Shown here in pieces: positions 17,601 to 25,411 of a stretch of DNA of 64,000 bases. Both the position numbers and the translations under genes were made by a program. The notes beneath the pieces are model-generated. The model did not search any database. It saw only the letters and a list, made by a program, of their open reading frames with translations, and was not told where the DNA came from. The first letter of the stretch is position 1. Each line of letters starts with the position of its first letter. This DNA is from CAVPJW01 sp963705525 (GTDB taxonomy: Bacteria > Acidobacteriota > Vicinamibacteria > Vicinamibacterales > CAVPJW01), in NCBI GenBank assembly GCA_963705525.1, contig CAVPJW010000002.1:310001-374000 (forward strand), written 5' to 3'.

Positions 17601-18511
17601 TCCCGACCGACACCGCCCTCACGGTTCACAACCTGGCCGACGCGTCGGCGAAGCTCGGGCAGTACGATCAGGCCCTCTCGTACTACCTGCGGGCGCTCGA
17701 GTTGTGGCGCAGCGCCGGGGAGAAACGTCAGGCGGCGGTGGAATCGAATCGCATCGGGTCAATCTTCATCGACCAGGGTCGTTTCGGCGCCGCGCTGAAG
17801 TCCGAGGAAGAGGCGGTCAAGGCGCTCCGCGATCTCAAGGATCGCAGCGCCGTGCTCGCCGAGGTGCTCATCGGCTACGGAGAGGGGCTCGCATCCATCG
17901 GCCGTTTCAAGGACGCGCGCCAGGCCGCCGACGAAGGGCTTGCACTCGCTCGCGAATTCGGCGATCAGGTGCTCATCGCCCAGGGGATGAATGCGCTGGC
18001 GGATGTGGCGTTTCTCGAAAACGATCTCAAATCGGCCCGGAGTCAGTTCGAGCAAGTCGTGCCCGTGGCCAACCGCTCGAACGACCGATATTTCGTCCTG
18101 CTGGCGCGCGCGAACGTCGCCAAGATTGACGCCAGGGAGCCGCGACCACAGCGGGCAGCCGCCACGCTGAGGAGCCTGATTCAGGACGCTGATCAGGCGG
18201 GCCTGCGGTACCTGTCTCTCGAATGCTCCATCGATCTTGCGGAAGCGATGATGGGGTCGGGCGATGCCGCCGCCGCTCGTCGCGAACTGGAACGCGTGCT
18301 GGGTCGAGCCGAGAGCCTGGGCGCGCAAATGCTCACCGCCAGGATCCACCACCTGCTGTCGAGGGCGCTCACGAGCGGGGGACAGAAGGACGAGGCGTCA
18401 CGCCACGCCGCGCAGGCCCGCCGCATCATCGATGACATTCACCGCGAGGCGGGCACTGACGATGTGTTGAAACGCGCGGATCTGGCCGCGATCCGCGCCG
18501 GCACCGACTGA
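14678..18511 (+). CDS. Zinc-ribbon / Ser/Thr kinase / transmembrane / TPR protein (1277 aa)
   Basis: A large modular signalling protein. A zinc ribbon (CPHCGG...CTSCHK; C3, C6, C17, C20) is followed by a Pro/Ser/Thr-rich low-complexity linker (about 30-130). The Hanks kinase spans about 138-405 (GVGGMGAVYQAWD, VAVKVV, HRDLKPANIM, DFGIARS, MAPEQAKGE). One TM helix lies at about 448-468 (MAALAAGVLLLAAGGYVF). A TolB-N/CadC-like domain (VSLAILPFRNASGDPSLDYLG) covers about 490-620. The remaining half is a long TPR array (for example ALQIQREVGNQNYEALSLNN). The cytoplasmic kinase and extracytoplasmic TPR scaffold suggest a sensor for assembly or envelope state. A perfect hairpin terminator follows. 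Confidence 0.95.
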   Translation: MLCPHCGGETPAGRGVCTSCHKPLSATPTVAAGVLTPLPEHPAEDSPTILPPPPSSPADPEDEVTRFGSPTPSGGAPTPPPTPSEDEDPDATRVASGPPSTGTPRPRTGPSSGAGGTTGSRPAATGPLSPGQDFGNRYHIIRVLGVGGMGAVYQAWDQALEVAVAVKVVRTETTDDPIVARDLERRFKRELLLARQVTHRNVVRIHDLGEIDGIKYITMPYIQGVDLATLLKRDGKLPVNRALRIARQVASGLAAAHQAGVIHRDLKPANIMIDGEDNAVIMDFGIARSAAGTGPGLTVAGAVVGTVEYMAPEQAKGEEVDQRADIYAFGLIFYDMLVRRRQATGGESAVAELMSRMQQAPPAPRSLDPNVPEAVDQIISMCMQPNAAVRFQKSTDLAAALDSLDAEGHPGGTGVRTQTAFTIGIPAPTTTTAPTVAMPAPVARKNRLPWMAALAAGVLLLAAGGYVFRGSLPFGSSKKVAVAGQAVSLAILPFRNASGDPSLDYLGPSLGEMLRSEVGQSQYLRAVSSDRLNQVMQDLQISQNTIFDPATLRKLAEFTSAQSIMWGQFVRFGSEIRIDATLEDLKGQRAVPLKAQAANQGALLGAVGQLARSVRETLASSPDVLKELEGKSLKPSTQSFDALRFYNEGLQLVRLGQQTEALARFTAAIKADDNFALAHSRLAQTYATLGYDSDAQRSSRRAVELAEALPAHEKYLIQANHAMIQKDQKKAVESYLNLVKASPDDADVRFSLAKLYEDTGSFDAAREHYAEVLKRDPSSFSALFALGRVEIQRDNAQGSLEYLNRALSLSIQLGNDEGKGNILGTIGLAYRMLNKPDDALRYYRESLDIKRKRGEKLGIAETLGEIALMQDRLGKADEALRNHQEALQILRDIGNRQGLANGLIDLGAFYAGRAKLDEALQLFKEALQIQREVGNQNYEALSLNNIGGIYLMKGQYQDALTYFDRALPLREKLNVPTDTALTVHNLADASAKLGQYDQALSYYLRALELWRSAGEKRQAAVESNRIGSIFIDQGRFGAALKSEEEAVKALRDLKDRSAVLAEVLIGYGEGLASIGRFKDARQAADEGLALAREFGDQVLIAQGMNALADVAFLENDLKSARSQFEQVVPVANRSNDRYFVLLARANVAKIDAREPRPQRAAATLRSLIQDADQAGLRYLSLECSIDLAEAMMGSGDAAAARRELERVLGRAESLGAQMLTARIHHLLSRALTSGGQKDEASRHAAQARRIIDDIHREAGTDDVLKRADLAAIRAGTD

Positions 18512-18532
18512 CCCGCTACCGACAGGCAGCGA

Positions 18533-18563
18533 GCGAGCCGGGCTGCGGGACAGCCCGGCTCGC
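18533..18563. terminator. Strong bidirectional terminator-like hairpin
   Basis: GCGAGCCGGGCTG (18533-18545), a CGGGA loop, and CAGCCCGGCTCGC (18551-18563) form a perfect 13-bp stem. It sits exactly in the gap between two convergent genes (kinase/TPR ending 18511, vWA gene ending 18580) and can serve both. No long U tract follows on either side. Confidence 0.7.
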
Positions 18564-18579
18564 ATCCCATCCCTAAATC

Positions 18580-20370
18580 CTACCGGACGAGCGTGAAGTC
18601 CTGCGCCCGAAGGGGCAGCCCTCGACTGTCGCTCAGGTGTCCGAAGGCGTTCACGCGATACTGCGCGGGCACGCCAGCCGCCGGACGAGGCAGCTTGAGC
18701 GTGTTGATGACGAAGTCGTACTCCCCGCACAGACCTTTCCAGTTCTTTCCACACGCTATTTTGGGCAACGGGACGAACTTGAAGAGGTTGTCCTCGTTGA
18801 GGAAATGGAATTGCACGTTGTTCTGAATCACGCCCTGACCAGGGATCAGCCTGGCAACGGTCATTCTCAGCAGCGCGTCCGGGATCGCCGTGGGCGGCGG
18901 AGTTCCCGGCGGGTCCGTAATCAGGGTCAGTCTGCCCAGAATGGGAATGCCCCATTTGAACGTCCGGCTGGTATTCAGGGGGGACAGCAGCTGGCTCAAT
19001 GTGACGTCGGTCGCCACCGGAATCTTTGTGATCTCGAAGACCGAGTTCTTCTTCGTGGTTCCGATGGCCGTCGGGTTATTGATGTACTGAGTCAGCACAT
19101 CCTGATCCGGGAAGTCGTCTCCATCGTCGAAGCTCTCGGACATCCCCGGCGAGAACTGCTGGAAGGTTTCGAGCGTGGTGTGACGCATCTCGACCTTGAC
19201 GTTCCCGGTGAACTCGCATCCGCCCGTGTGGGGCTCATCGCAGTTCTGGGGGGGTCTCCCCAGATCCCCGCCGGCGGTGATGGCGTTCCCCGCTTCGTGT
19301 CTGACGCACGAGTCATTGGCCGCATTGTTGTCGTTGTCCTGGTTGTACTCAAGGCATTGAGTACCCGGGACAATCGGGACGAAGGGGTCGCTGAGCGCGT
19401 TCAAAATGATGGGTCCGCCACCGCCTTCGGCGGCTGGCGGGTAGCGCTCGTTTTCCACCGCCGGATTCACCTGGGTTGCCGTCCACGACTGAGTGAACGG
19501 GACGGTCACGTTGTCGATGGTCACTTTCACCTCGCCCGTCGGGAACGGGAAGGTGAAGGTGCTGTTCGCCCCGGCCGGGAACGTGCCGGGGATGGTGGTT
19601 CCTCCGCCAGTGCCGCACGCCGCGATGATGTCGCCGATCGCGTTCCCAGTGCCTGTTCCATTCGACTGGGTAACGATGTAGAGGCCTCCCGTCGTCGTGG
19701 CATAGTCCTGCATGATGGTTGGGATTGATCCACCCCCGCCGGGCACCTCGATCGCGGAAATCTTGATTCCTGCCGCGGCGGCCTCCAAGGCCCTGGCGTG
19801 CGCGTTGAACTCGTCAGTTCCCGGCGTGGTTTTTCCAGGTGTGAACACACTATCGAAGCCCCCGGGATGGGCGTCGGTCACGAGGATGATGATTTTGAGA
19901 GCGTCCTCTCGAAACGGTTGATCGAAATCGCCCGTCTGCTGGTAGGGTAGGCGATCGCTGGCGGCTAACCCGTTGATAACGGTGTTGAGTGCTTCATCAG
20001 AAGCCTCCGGTTCATCACCACCGCCGCTGGCCGTCAGTAGATCGATGTTCGTCGCAATTGACGACGCATTCGCCTCTGAAAAATTCTCGACAACCGTCAC
20101 ATCGTCCTTGAACGTCACAAGCGCCAGCCGATAGTCTCCGCCCGACGTTTCCGCGATGTCACCGAGAATTCCGGTCAGTTCCGACTTCACGTTATCGATC
20201 GCCCCACCCATGCTTCCCGTGGTGTCGATGACGAACACGACGTCCATCGGTCCACAGGAGGGCGGTCCCTCCTGCCCGCGGACGACGGTAGTGGGCGTGA
20301 CGCCGTCAAACCCCACGGCCGCAAAGAACATGACCGCCGCCGCGATCGCGGCTCGTCGTACGGACTTCAT
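18580..20370 (-). CDS. Exported von Willebrand factor A domain protein (596 aa)
   Basis: Signal peptide MKSVRRAAIAAAVMFFAAVG; the ATG at 20370 has GGAGGAAACC upstream. The vWA domain follows at once: VVFVIDTTGSMGGAIDNVK carries the MIDAS DxTxS variant, then LALVTFKDD, a GGGDEPEASDEAL loop and IIILVTDAHPGG. After about residue 230 come a Gly-rich region and a beta-rich C-terminal half with little similarity I can name. A periplasmic or surface location is likely. Metal-dependent ligand binding is the expected function; the partner is unknown. The gene stands alone, convergent with the kinase and divergent from the CBS gene. Confidence 0.85.
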   Translation of the reverse strand: MKSVRRAAIAAAVMFFAAVGFDGVTPTTVVRGQEGPPSCGPMDVVFVIDTTGSMGGAIDNVKSELTGILGDIAETSGGDYRLALVTFKDDVTVVENFSEANASSIATNIDLLTASGGGDEPEASDEALNTVINGLAASDRLPYQQTGDFDQPFREDALKIIILVTDAHPGGFDSVFTPGKTTPGTDEFNAHARALEAAAAGIKISAIEVPGGGGSIPTIMQDYATTTGGLYIVTQSNGTGTGNAIGDIIAACGTGGGTTIPGTFPAGANSTFTFPFPTGEVKVTIDNVTVPFTQSWTATQVNPAVENERYPPAAEGGGGPIILNALSDPFVPIVPGTQCLEYNQDNDNNAANDSCVRHEAGNAITAGGDLGRPPQNCDEPHTGGCEFTGNVKVEMRHTTLETFQQFSPGMSESFDDGDDFPDQDVLTQYINNPTAIGTTKKNSVFEITKIPVATDVTLSQLLSPLNTSRTFKWGIPILGRLTLITDPPGTPPPTAIPDALLRMTVARLIPGQGVIQNNVQFHFLNEDNLFKFVPLPKIACGKNWKGLCGEYDFVINTLKLPRPAAGVPAQYRVNAFGHLSDSRGLPLRAQDFTLVR

Positions 20371-20629
20371 GGTTTCCTCCCACCTGAAATGCGAGGGCCG
20401 TCCAGGCCGCCGAACGAATGGCGACCGGACAAACTCGCAACGTAGTCCCAAGAAACAGTGTCGGAATGAAATGATGCGGAGTGGCTACCCTCGTAATAGA
20501 AACCGACGCGAGTCTATAACGAATGCCCTCAGCCCGTGCAAGCAAAAACGGCGTGACGGCCCTCTTTCAAGACCAAATGCTCTGTGCCTCTGAACGATTG
20601 CGGCGTAAAATCACCCAGGAGCGCGCCTT

Positions 20630-21088
20630 ATGCAAGCCATCAAGACCATCCTGGGTGATCGTGACACGGTGGTGGTGGACCCGACGACTTCTGTCCGGGA
20701 CGCCGCCCAACTGATGAGCCAGCGCCACATCGGAGGCGTGCCGGTCGTCGACGGCGACCGCGTCGCCGGCATCTTTACGGAGCGCGACGTCCTATCACGC
20801 ATCGTAGCAAAGGGCCTCGACCCGGGCCGCACCAGAGTCGGCGACGTCATGAGCACGGAGCTCATCGTGGCCGATGTGGAGGAGACGGGTGATGTCTGCC
20901 TTCGTCGGATGCGGCAGGCGCACGTGCGCCACCTGCTCGTGCTGCGCGACGGCCAGCTCGCGGGCATCGTGTCGCTGCGCGATCTCCTCGCGATGGAACT
21001 GGACGATCGCGAGGAAACACTCACGCTGCTGAACGCCTACGTGCACTACATTCCGGCCGACCTCGCGCCGGCGCGGAACCGGACGTAG
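20630..21088 (+). CDS. Two-CBS-domain protein (152 aa)
   Basis: A tandem CBS pair makes up the whole protein. CBS1 is VVVDPTTSVRDAAQLMSQRHIGGVPVVDGDRVAGIFTERD and CBS2 is VADVEETGDVCLRRMRQAHVRHLLVLRDGQLAGIVSLRD (each quoted only as a guide to position, about residues 13-53 and 79-118). Such stand-alone modules bind adenosine nucleotides (ATP, AMP, SAM) and act as energy sensors. AGGAG lies 8 nt before the ATG, with a -10-like TAAAAT at 20606-20611. The GT39-like gene begins 6 nt downstream, suggesting co-transcription, but a functional link is not obvious. Confidence 0.9.
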   Translation: MQAIKTILGDRDTVVVDPTTSVRDAAQLMSQRHIGGVPVVDGDRVAGIFTERDVLSRIVAKGLDPGRTRVGDVMSTELIVADVEETGDVCLRRMRQAHVRHLLVLRDGQLAGIVSLRDLLAMELDDREETLTLLNAYVHYIPADLAPARNRT

Positions 21089-21094
21089 CCCGCG

Positions 21095-22498
21095 TTGGCC
21101 GCCGTCGAGTCGCACGCCGCGCGTCGAGAGGCCGCGAGCGTTCTCGCCGTCTGCGCGGCAGCGCTCTTCGCCAGACTGGCGGTGATCTATTCCTGCCTGG
21201 ATGTCGGGCTCTTTTCCGACATGCAGGATTACCAGACGCGAGCTCTGCACCTTCTCCACAAGGGCCGCTTCTATCCCGATGCGTTCTGGCCGCCGGGATA
21301 TCCGCTGTTCCTGACTTCCGTCTATGCCCTGGCGGGCGAAAGCCTCCTGGCCGTCCGGATCGTCCAGGCGCTGCTCGGCGCGCTCACAACGGGACTCACG
21401 TACCTCCTCGCCAGACGCCTCACGACGGCGAGGAGTGCGCGAGGCGCGGCACTGGTCGTGGCTCTCTATCCGGCGCTCGTCCTCAACACGGTGTCGCTCC
21501 TGTCCGAAAACCTGTTCATCCCGCTCGTCCTCGCCGGTCTCTGGCTGTCATGCGGCGAGGGACGACGAGCCGCGTTGATCGGCGGGTGCTTTCTCGGTGC
21601 GGCGATGCTGACGAGGAGCGCCGGATCCGCGGCCATTGGCGCCATTGTCGTGGTATCGCTCCTGGCCATGCGAGAGCGCGGCGGTGTTGAGCGACGCGGA
21701 CCTGCGTTCGGGTGCCTTCTGCTCGGCTGCGCGGTTGTGCTGACACCCTGGGCGGTCCGAAACGCGCGGCTCTACGATCGCCTCGCGCCGCTCGACACGT
21801 CGAGCGGCTACAACTTCCTCCTGGGGAACAATCCACGCGCGACGGGCCGGCTCGAGTTGAGCGACGTGCAGTACGTCGTGAACACGTACTGGAGGGGCGT
21901 GAAGTCAGATCTGGAACGGAGCAGTATCGGCTATCGCGAAGGCATCAGATACATCGCGTCTCAGCCCATACATTCCGCGCGACTGGCCGTCAGAAAGATC
22001 CAGAACCTGATGGGGGTTGAGGGCCGGGAGCTCCTCTGGGCCTACAGCGAGATGTACCTGGGGCCGAGAGACGCGTGGCTCATCTGGGCGTGGGGTATCG
22101 CAATCCTGCTCAGTTTTCCCCTCCTCATGGTCCCCGCCGTCGTGGGCTTGCTCTCGCCGGGGATCGCCGCGACGAAGCTGGGCGCGACGATCGCGGTGAC
22201 GCTCTTCCTTGTCCTCGTCGTCCACGCGCTGAGCTTCGGTGAAAGCCGGTATCACCTGCCCTGGATACCGCTCGTTGCCATCCTCGCGGCTCGGGCGATC
22301 GATCTCGCTCGCGACGCGAAGCAAGCGCTCGCCTCGAAGGCTTTCAGGGCCACCGGCTGGTCCCTGGGCCGGCGGAGCATGCTCGCGCTCGTCGTGCTCT
22401 TCCTGATCGTCACGTGGATCACGCAGCTGCCGGAGCTCTTCGATCGCCTGACGATCCTCGCGTCGATGCCGGGTAATCCGCCGAGGATGGGGTATTGA
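21095..22498 (+). CDS. GT39/ArnT-like polytopic glycosyltransferase (467 aa)
   Basis: Membrane GT-C fold protein starting at TTG, 6 nt after the CBS gene. TM1 (AASVLAVCAAALFARLAVIY) is followed by the first-loop acidic motif FSDMQDYQTRAL and by FWPPGYPLFL, the typical PMT_2/dolichyl-phosphate-mannose transferase signature. Further hydrophobic helices run to residue 460 (GALTTGLTYLLARRL, LVVALYPALVLNTVSLL, LPWIPLVAILAARAI). It probably transfers a sugar from a polyprenyl-phosphate donor to a periplasmic acceptor. It belongs with the glycan genes at 26.7-33.1 kb by theme but is not in that operon. Confidence 0.8.
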   Translation: MAAVESHAARREAASVLAVCAAALFARLAVIYSCLDVGLFSDMQDYQTRALHLLHKGRFYPDAFWPPGYPLFLTSVYALAGESLLAVRIVQALLGALTTGLTYLLARRLTTARSARGAALVVALYPALVLNTVSLLSENLFIPLVLAGLWLSCGEGRRAALIGGCFLGAAMLTRSAGSAAIGAIVVVSLLAMRERGGVERRGPAFGCLLLGCAVVLTPWAVRNARLYDRLAPLDTSSGYNFLLGNNPRATGRLELSDVQYVVNTYWRGVKSDLERSSIGYREGIRYIASQPIHSARLAVRKIQNLMGVEGRELLWAYSEMYLGPRDAWLIWAWGIAILLSFPLLMVPAVVGLLSPGIAATKLGATIAVTLFLVLVVHALSFGESRYHLPWIPLVAILAARAIDLARDAKQALASKAFRATGWSLGRRSMLALVVLFLIVTWITQLPELFDRLTILASMPGNPPRMGY

Positions 22499-22556
22499 GG
22501 CTTGTCGGCTCCAGGCCAGGGCTTGGGCGCTCATGGCGCAAGGCGCAGGGCGAGAT

Positions 22557-23994
22557 CTATGGCACGTAGCCGAGCGAGCGGAGGCGCTCGGCGTTCTCGT
22601 CCGACATCACTGGGCGCCTGACTTCGCCGGGTTCGGTGTTATCGAGCCAGGTGGCGAGCCGCGCAGCGAGGCCGCGGGATGGGCGCGATGTTTCGTCGAA
22701 AAGGTTGTGCCGCTCGTGCGGGTCGTTCTTCAGGTCGTACAGTCGCCGGACCGCCTCGTCGCGGGCCTCGAAATACTTCCAGCGCCCTTCGATGATCGCG
22801 AACGCCAACCCTTTGACCCTGACGCCATCCACATCGTGATCTGACTCGAAGATGCGACGCTGCAGGATGACCGTGCGCTCGGCATCGACTTTCTGCTGGC
22901 CTCGCAGCGCGCGGGCGAGGCTGTGCCCGTCGGTTCGCGGGCCGTACGGGATGCCCGCGAGCTCGAGCACGGTCGGCGTGAGATCGGCCAGGAGCGTCGG
23001 TCCCTCGACGCGACGGCCGGCCTCGAGGCCTCTAGGCCAGCGAAATACCAGCGGAACGCGCATGGCCTCCTCGAACAGCGTACGGCCGTGAAACATCTCG
23101 TCATGGTTCATCAGGCCTTCGCCGTGGTCGCTCGTGACGATCGTGATGGTGTTGTCGAGCAGCCTCGCGGCTTCGAGACGTTCGAGGAGGAGTCCGACCT
23201 GACGGTCGGCGAAGTGCACCTCGGCGTCGTACGCGGCGATTCGTCGCTCGTTCTCGCTCGCCATCCCGCCGGCCTGCAGCACTTCGCGCGATGCCGCGGG
23301 CGGATCGTACGGCATGTGCGGATCGAACAGGTGCACCCAGACGAAGAAAGGAGGCGCGTCGGCGGCCCGGTCGGACAGGTATCCCTGCGTGCCGAACCAC
23401 TGCGCCACGCGGTTGCGCGTTTCGTCGGCCCTGCGATCCGGAGGCTGCCTGATGCCGTTGTCCAGATAGTCGTCCTTGGGGTAGGAGCCCTGTGCCGTGC
23501 TGAAGTCGTCGTCGTAGTAGTCGAACCCCTGGTCGAAGCCAGAGGTCCGATAGAGGACCAACGAACTGATGAATGCGGCGGTGCGGTAGCCTTGCCGGTG
23601 CACGACCTCCGCGAGCGTGTCGAGCGATGCGGGAAGCACGAATCCGTTCTTGAGGATGCCGTGCTCTCTCGGCAGGAGCGACGTGAACATGGTTGCGTGC
23701 GACGGGGCGGTCGTCGGCGTCGGAGCATACGCCACTTCGCAGAGCACGCCCTCCCGAGCGAGCCGATCGAGGTGTGGTGTTGTCGGACCGCTTGTAGCCG
23801 TACGTAGAGCAGTGGTCGGCCCGCAGCGTGTCGATGGTGATCAGCAGAATGTTCGGTCTCGAGCCGGACTGCCGGTGCAACCAGCCGCAGCCGGCGCCGA
23901 TTGTTCCGAGCGACAGAATCGCTACGAGGATGAGCCGATGGCGAGCGCTGGCCTGAAGGCCGGTACCACCCAAAGCCTGACGGGCACCGCGCAT
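22557..23994 (-). pseudogene. Sulfatase-like (alkaline phosphatase superfamily) hydrolase, one frameshift
   Basis: An N-terminal membrane or lipoprotein-like segment (HRLILVAILSLGTIGAGCGW) is followed by the superfamily start SRPNILLITIDTLRADHCSTYGY. The frame then breaks near 23750-23775 (after KRSDNTTP) and continues as LAREGVLCEVAYAPTPTTAPSHATMFTSL, DHGEGLMNHDE and a C-terminal ELAGIPYGPRTDGHSLARAL. The nucleophile site reads T-A-P-S-H-A, with Thr where true sulfatases have Cys/Ser and His for Arg, so formylglycine sulfatase activity is unlikely; a phospho-transfer or phosphatase role is possible. The shift is net +1. The ATG at 23994 is preferred because a -10 element lies at 24038-24043. 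Confidence 0.8.
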
Positions 23995-24017
23995 CAGAGG
24001 TATTGGGACCGATCTTC

Positions 24018-24043
24018 GTCTGACGGCATCAGACAAAAGTATA
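24018..24043 (-). promoter_or_regulatory. Putative -10 element and overlapping perfect dyad upstream of the sulfatase-like gene
   Basis: On the minus strand a consensus-like TATACT (24043-24038) is followed at once by GTCTGA-TGCCG-TCAGAC (24034-24018), a perfect 6-bp inverted repeat with 5-nt spacer that covers the expected transcription start. No good -35 hexamer is seen. Its position suggests a repressor operator or an activator-dependent promoter for the sulfatase-like gene. Confidence 0.5.
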
Positions 24044-24096
24044 CCCCTGTGGCTCACCTGAAATCCTGAGAGAAGCCGCCGCGATCGCCGCGCGGG

Positions 24097-25411
24097 TTAT
24101 TTCTGCTGGCCGTCGGCGCTGGGGCGGGCTGCGTCCCGGGTCGGGCTGTAATCGATCGTCGTGTACATCATTTCGTTCCAGGTCTGCACGCCCCAGCCCA
24201 CCTCCACGGTTGGATCGGGATTCCACGGGTTGTCGCGCGAGTTGTCGAAGTAGGCGACGGCCGTGAACTTCGTGCCGGCCGGGACATCCAGCGGCTGTCG
24301 AAACGTGTACTCCGTCTGCCAGTTGAAGTCGAACTTTGGAACGGACAATACGATTTCCGAACGGCCATCGGGGTACGTGAGCGTATAGGTGTAACTCCGG
24401 GCTCGCAGATGTGCGTGAGGGAACAGTCGCCAGAGCCTCGAGTCTCTCGTGAAGGTGGCTTCGGCCTCGACGCGGTAATTCGGATCGCCGGCCGGGATCT
24501 TGAACGTGCGGTTGACGAGCGTCAGCGAACGAATCTCATGGTCGGGAGCAGCCGGCGCGAACATGACGCCGACCTTCGTCTGGTCGCGTCCCGCCGTGCC
24601 GGTCGTCTGGTAGTGGATCTGAAGTGTCAGGATCGATCCCGCCGCGATCTTCTTGGCGGTTCCGGCTGGATAGACCGTCGGATCCGCTCCCGGGACGAGC
24701 GTTGCCAATTCGGCGCCGAGCTCGACCTGCGACAGATTCAGGTCTTCGCCGGTCAGAATCTTCAGGCGGTGCGGGCGCTCCCGCCTCTTCGGTTCCCGGA
24801 AGTGGACGACGACGTGATGCACGCGCGCGCGATCGCCCGGTCGGACCTCGACGGCCTGAATCCATTTGTCTTCCGAGAAGTTCGTAGGCACCTCGAAGTA
24901 CTGGTAGTCCACCACGCCATCCGCGGGCACCGTGAATGGCCGGCTCATCTCGAAGACGGCGTCGGGTGTGCCCATCTGCCAGCCCTCCGGATACGTCGGC
25001 TGTCGAAGGAAGGTCCGCCGCCGCGCCTTCACGCGCGCCGCCATTCACCCACCGCACCAATGTGTCGATGTCCTGCTGACTCAGGCGCCGCTCATTCAGA
25101 AACTTGCCGTAGTGCGGGTCCGCCGACCAGGGCGGCATCGAGCCGTCGAGAATGTTCTCGCGAATTGCCTTGGCCCACGGACGGGCGTCGCGGTACGTCA
25201 GGAGCGACATCGGTCCAATTTCGCCCGGCCGATGGCAGTTCGTGCAGTTGCGATACAGGATAGGCGCGACGTCGCGGTTGAACGTCGGCATCGACGGCGG
25301 CGGATCCTGGCTACTGGCGCGGAGCCATGGAGACAGGCCCGTGAGGGCGAGCAGCACAACAGTGCTTGCCCAGAGGACGATCGACGATCGCGACGCTGAG
25401 ACTGGCTTCAT
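24097..25411 (-). pseudogene. Cytochrome c-PHM-like copper monooxygenase, second copy, one frameshift
   Basis: A paralogue of the gene at 25408-26709. A signal/TM segment (IVLWASTVVLLALTGLSPW) is followed by a haem-binding domain with YRNCTNCHRPGEIGPM and MPPWSADPHYGKF. The frame breaks near 25012, where one extra T (in CCTTCCTTCG on the minus strand) separates REGAAADLP from RQPTYPEGWQMG. The rest is intact: RVHHVVVHF, LQIHYQTTG, LFPHAHLRAR and NEMMYTTIDYS, the PHM-type copper ligands. It starts with an ATGA overlap on the upstream paralogue. Apart from the single indel the gene looks healthy, so recent loss or a sequencing error are both possible. Confidence 0.85.

Noticed and set aside
23740..23790. 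Programmed ribosomal frameshift in the sulfatase-like gene
   Set aside because: No slippery heptamer or stimulatory structure is visible, and two other genes show the same kind of net +1 shift, so an indel is the simpler explanation.
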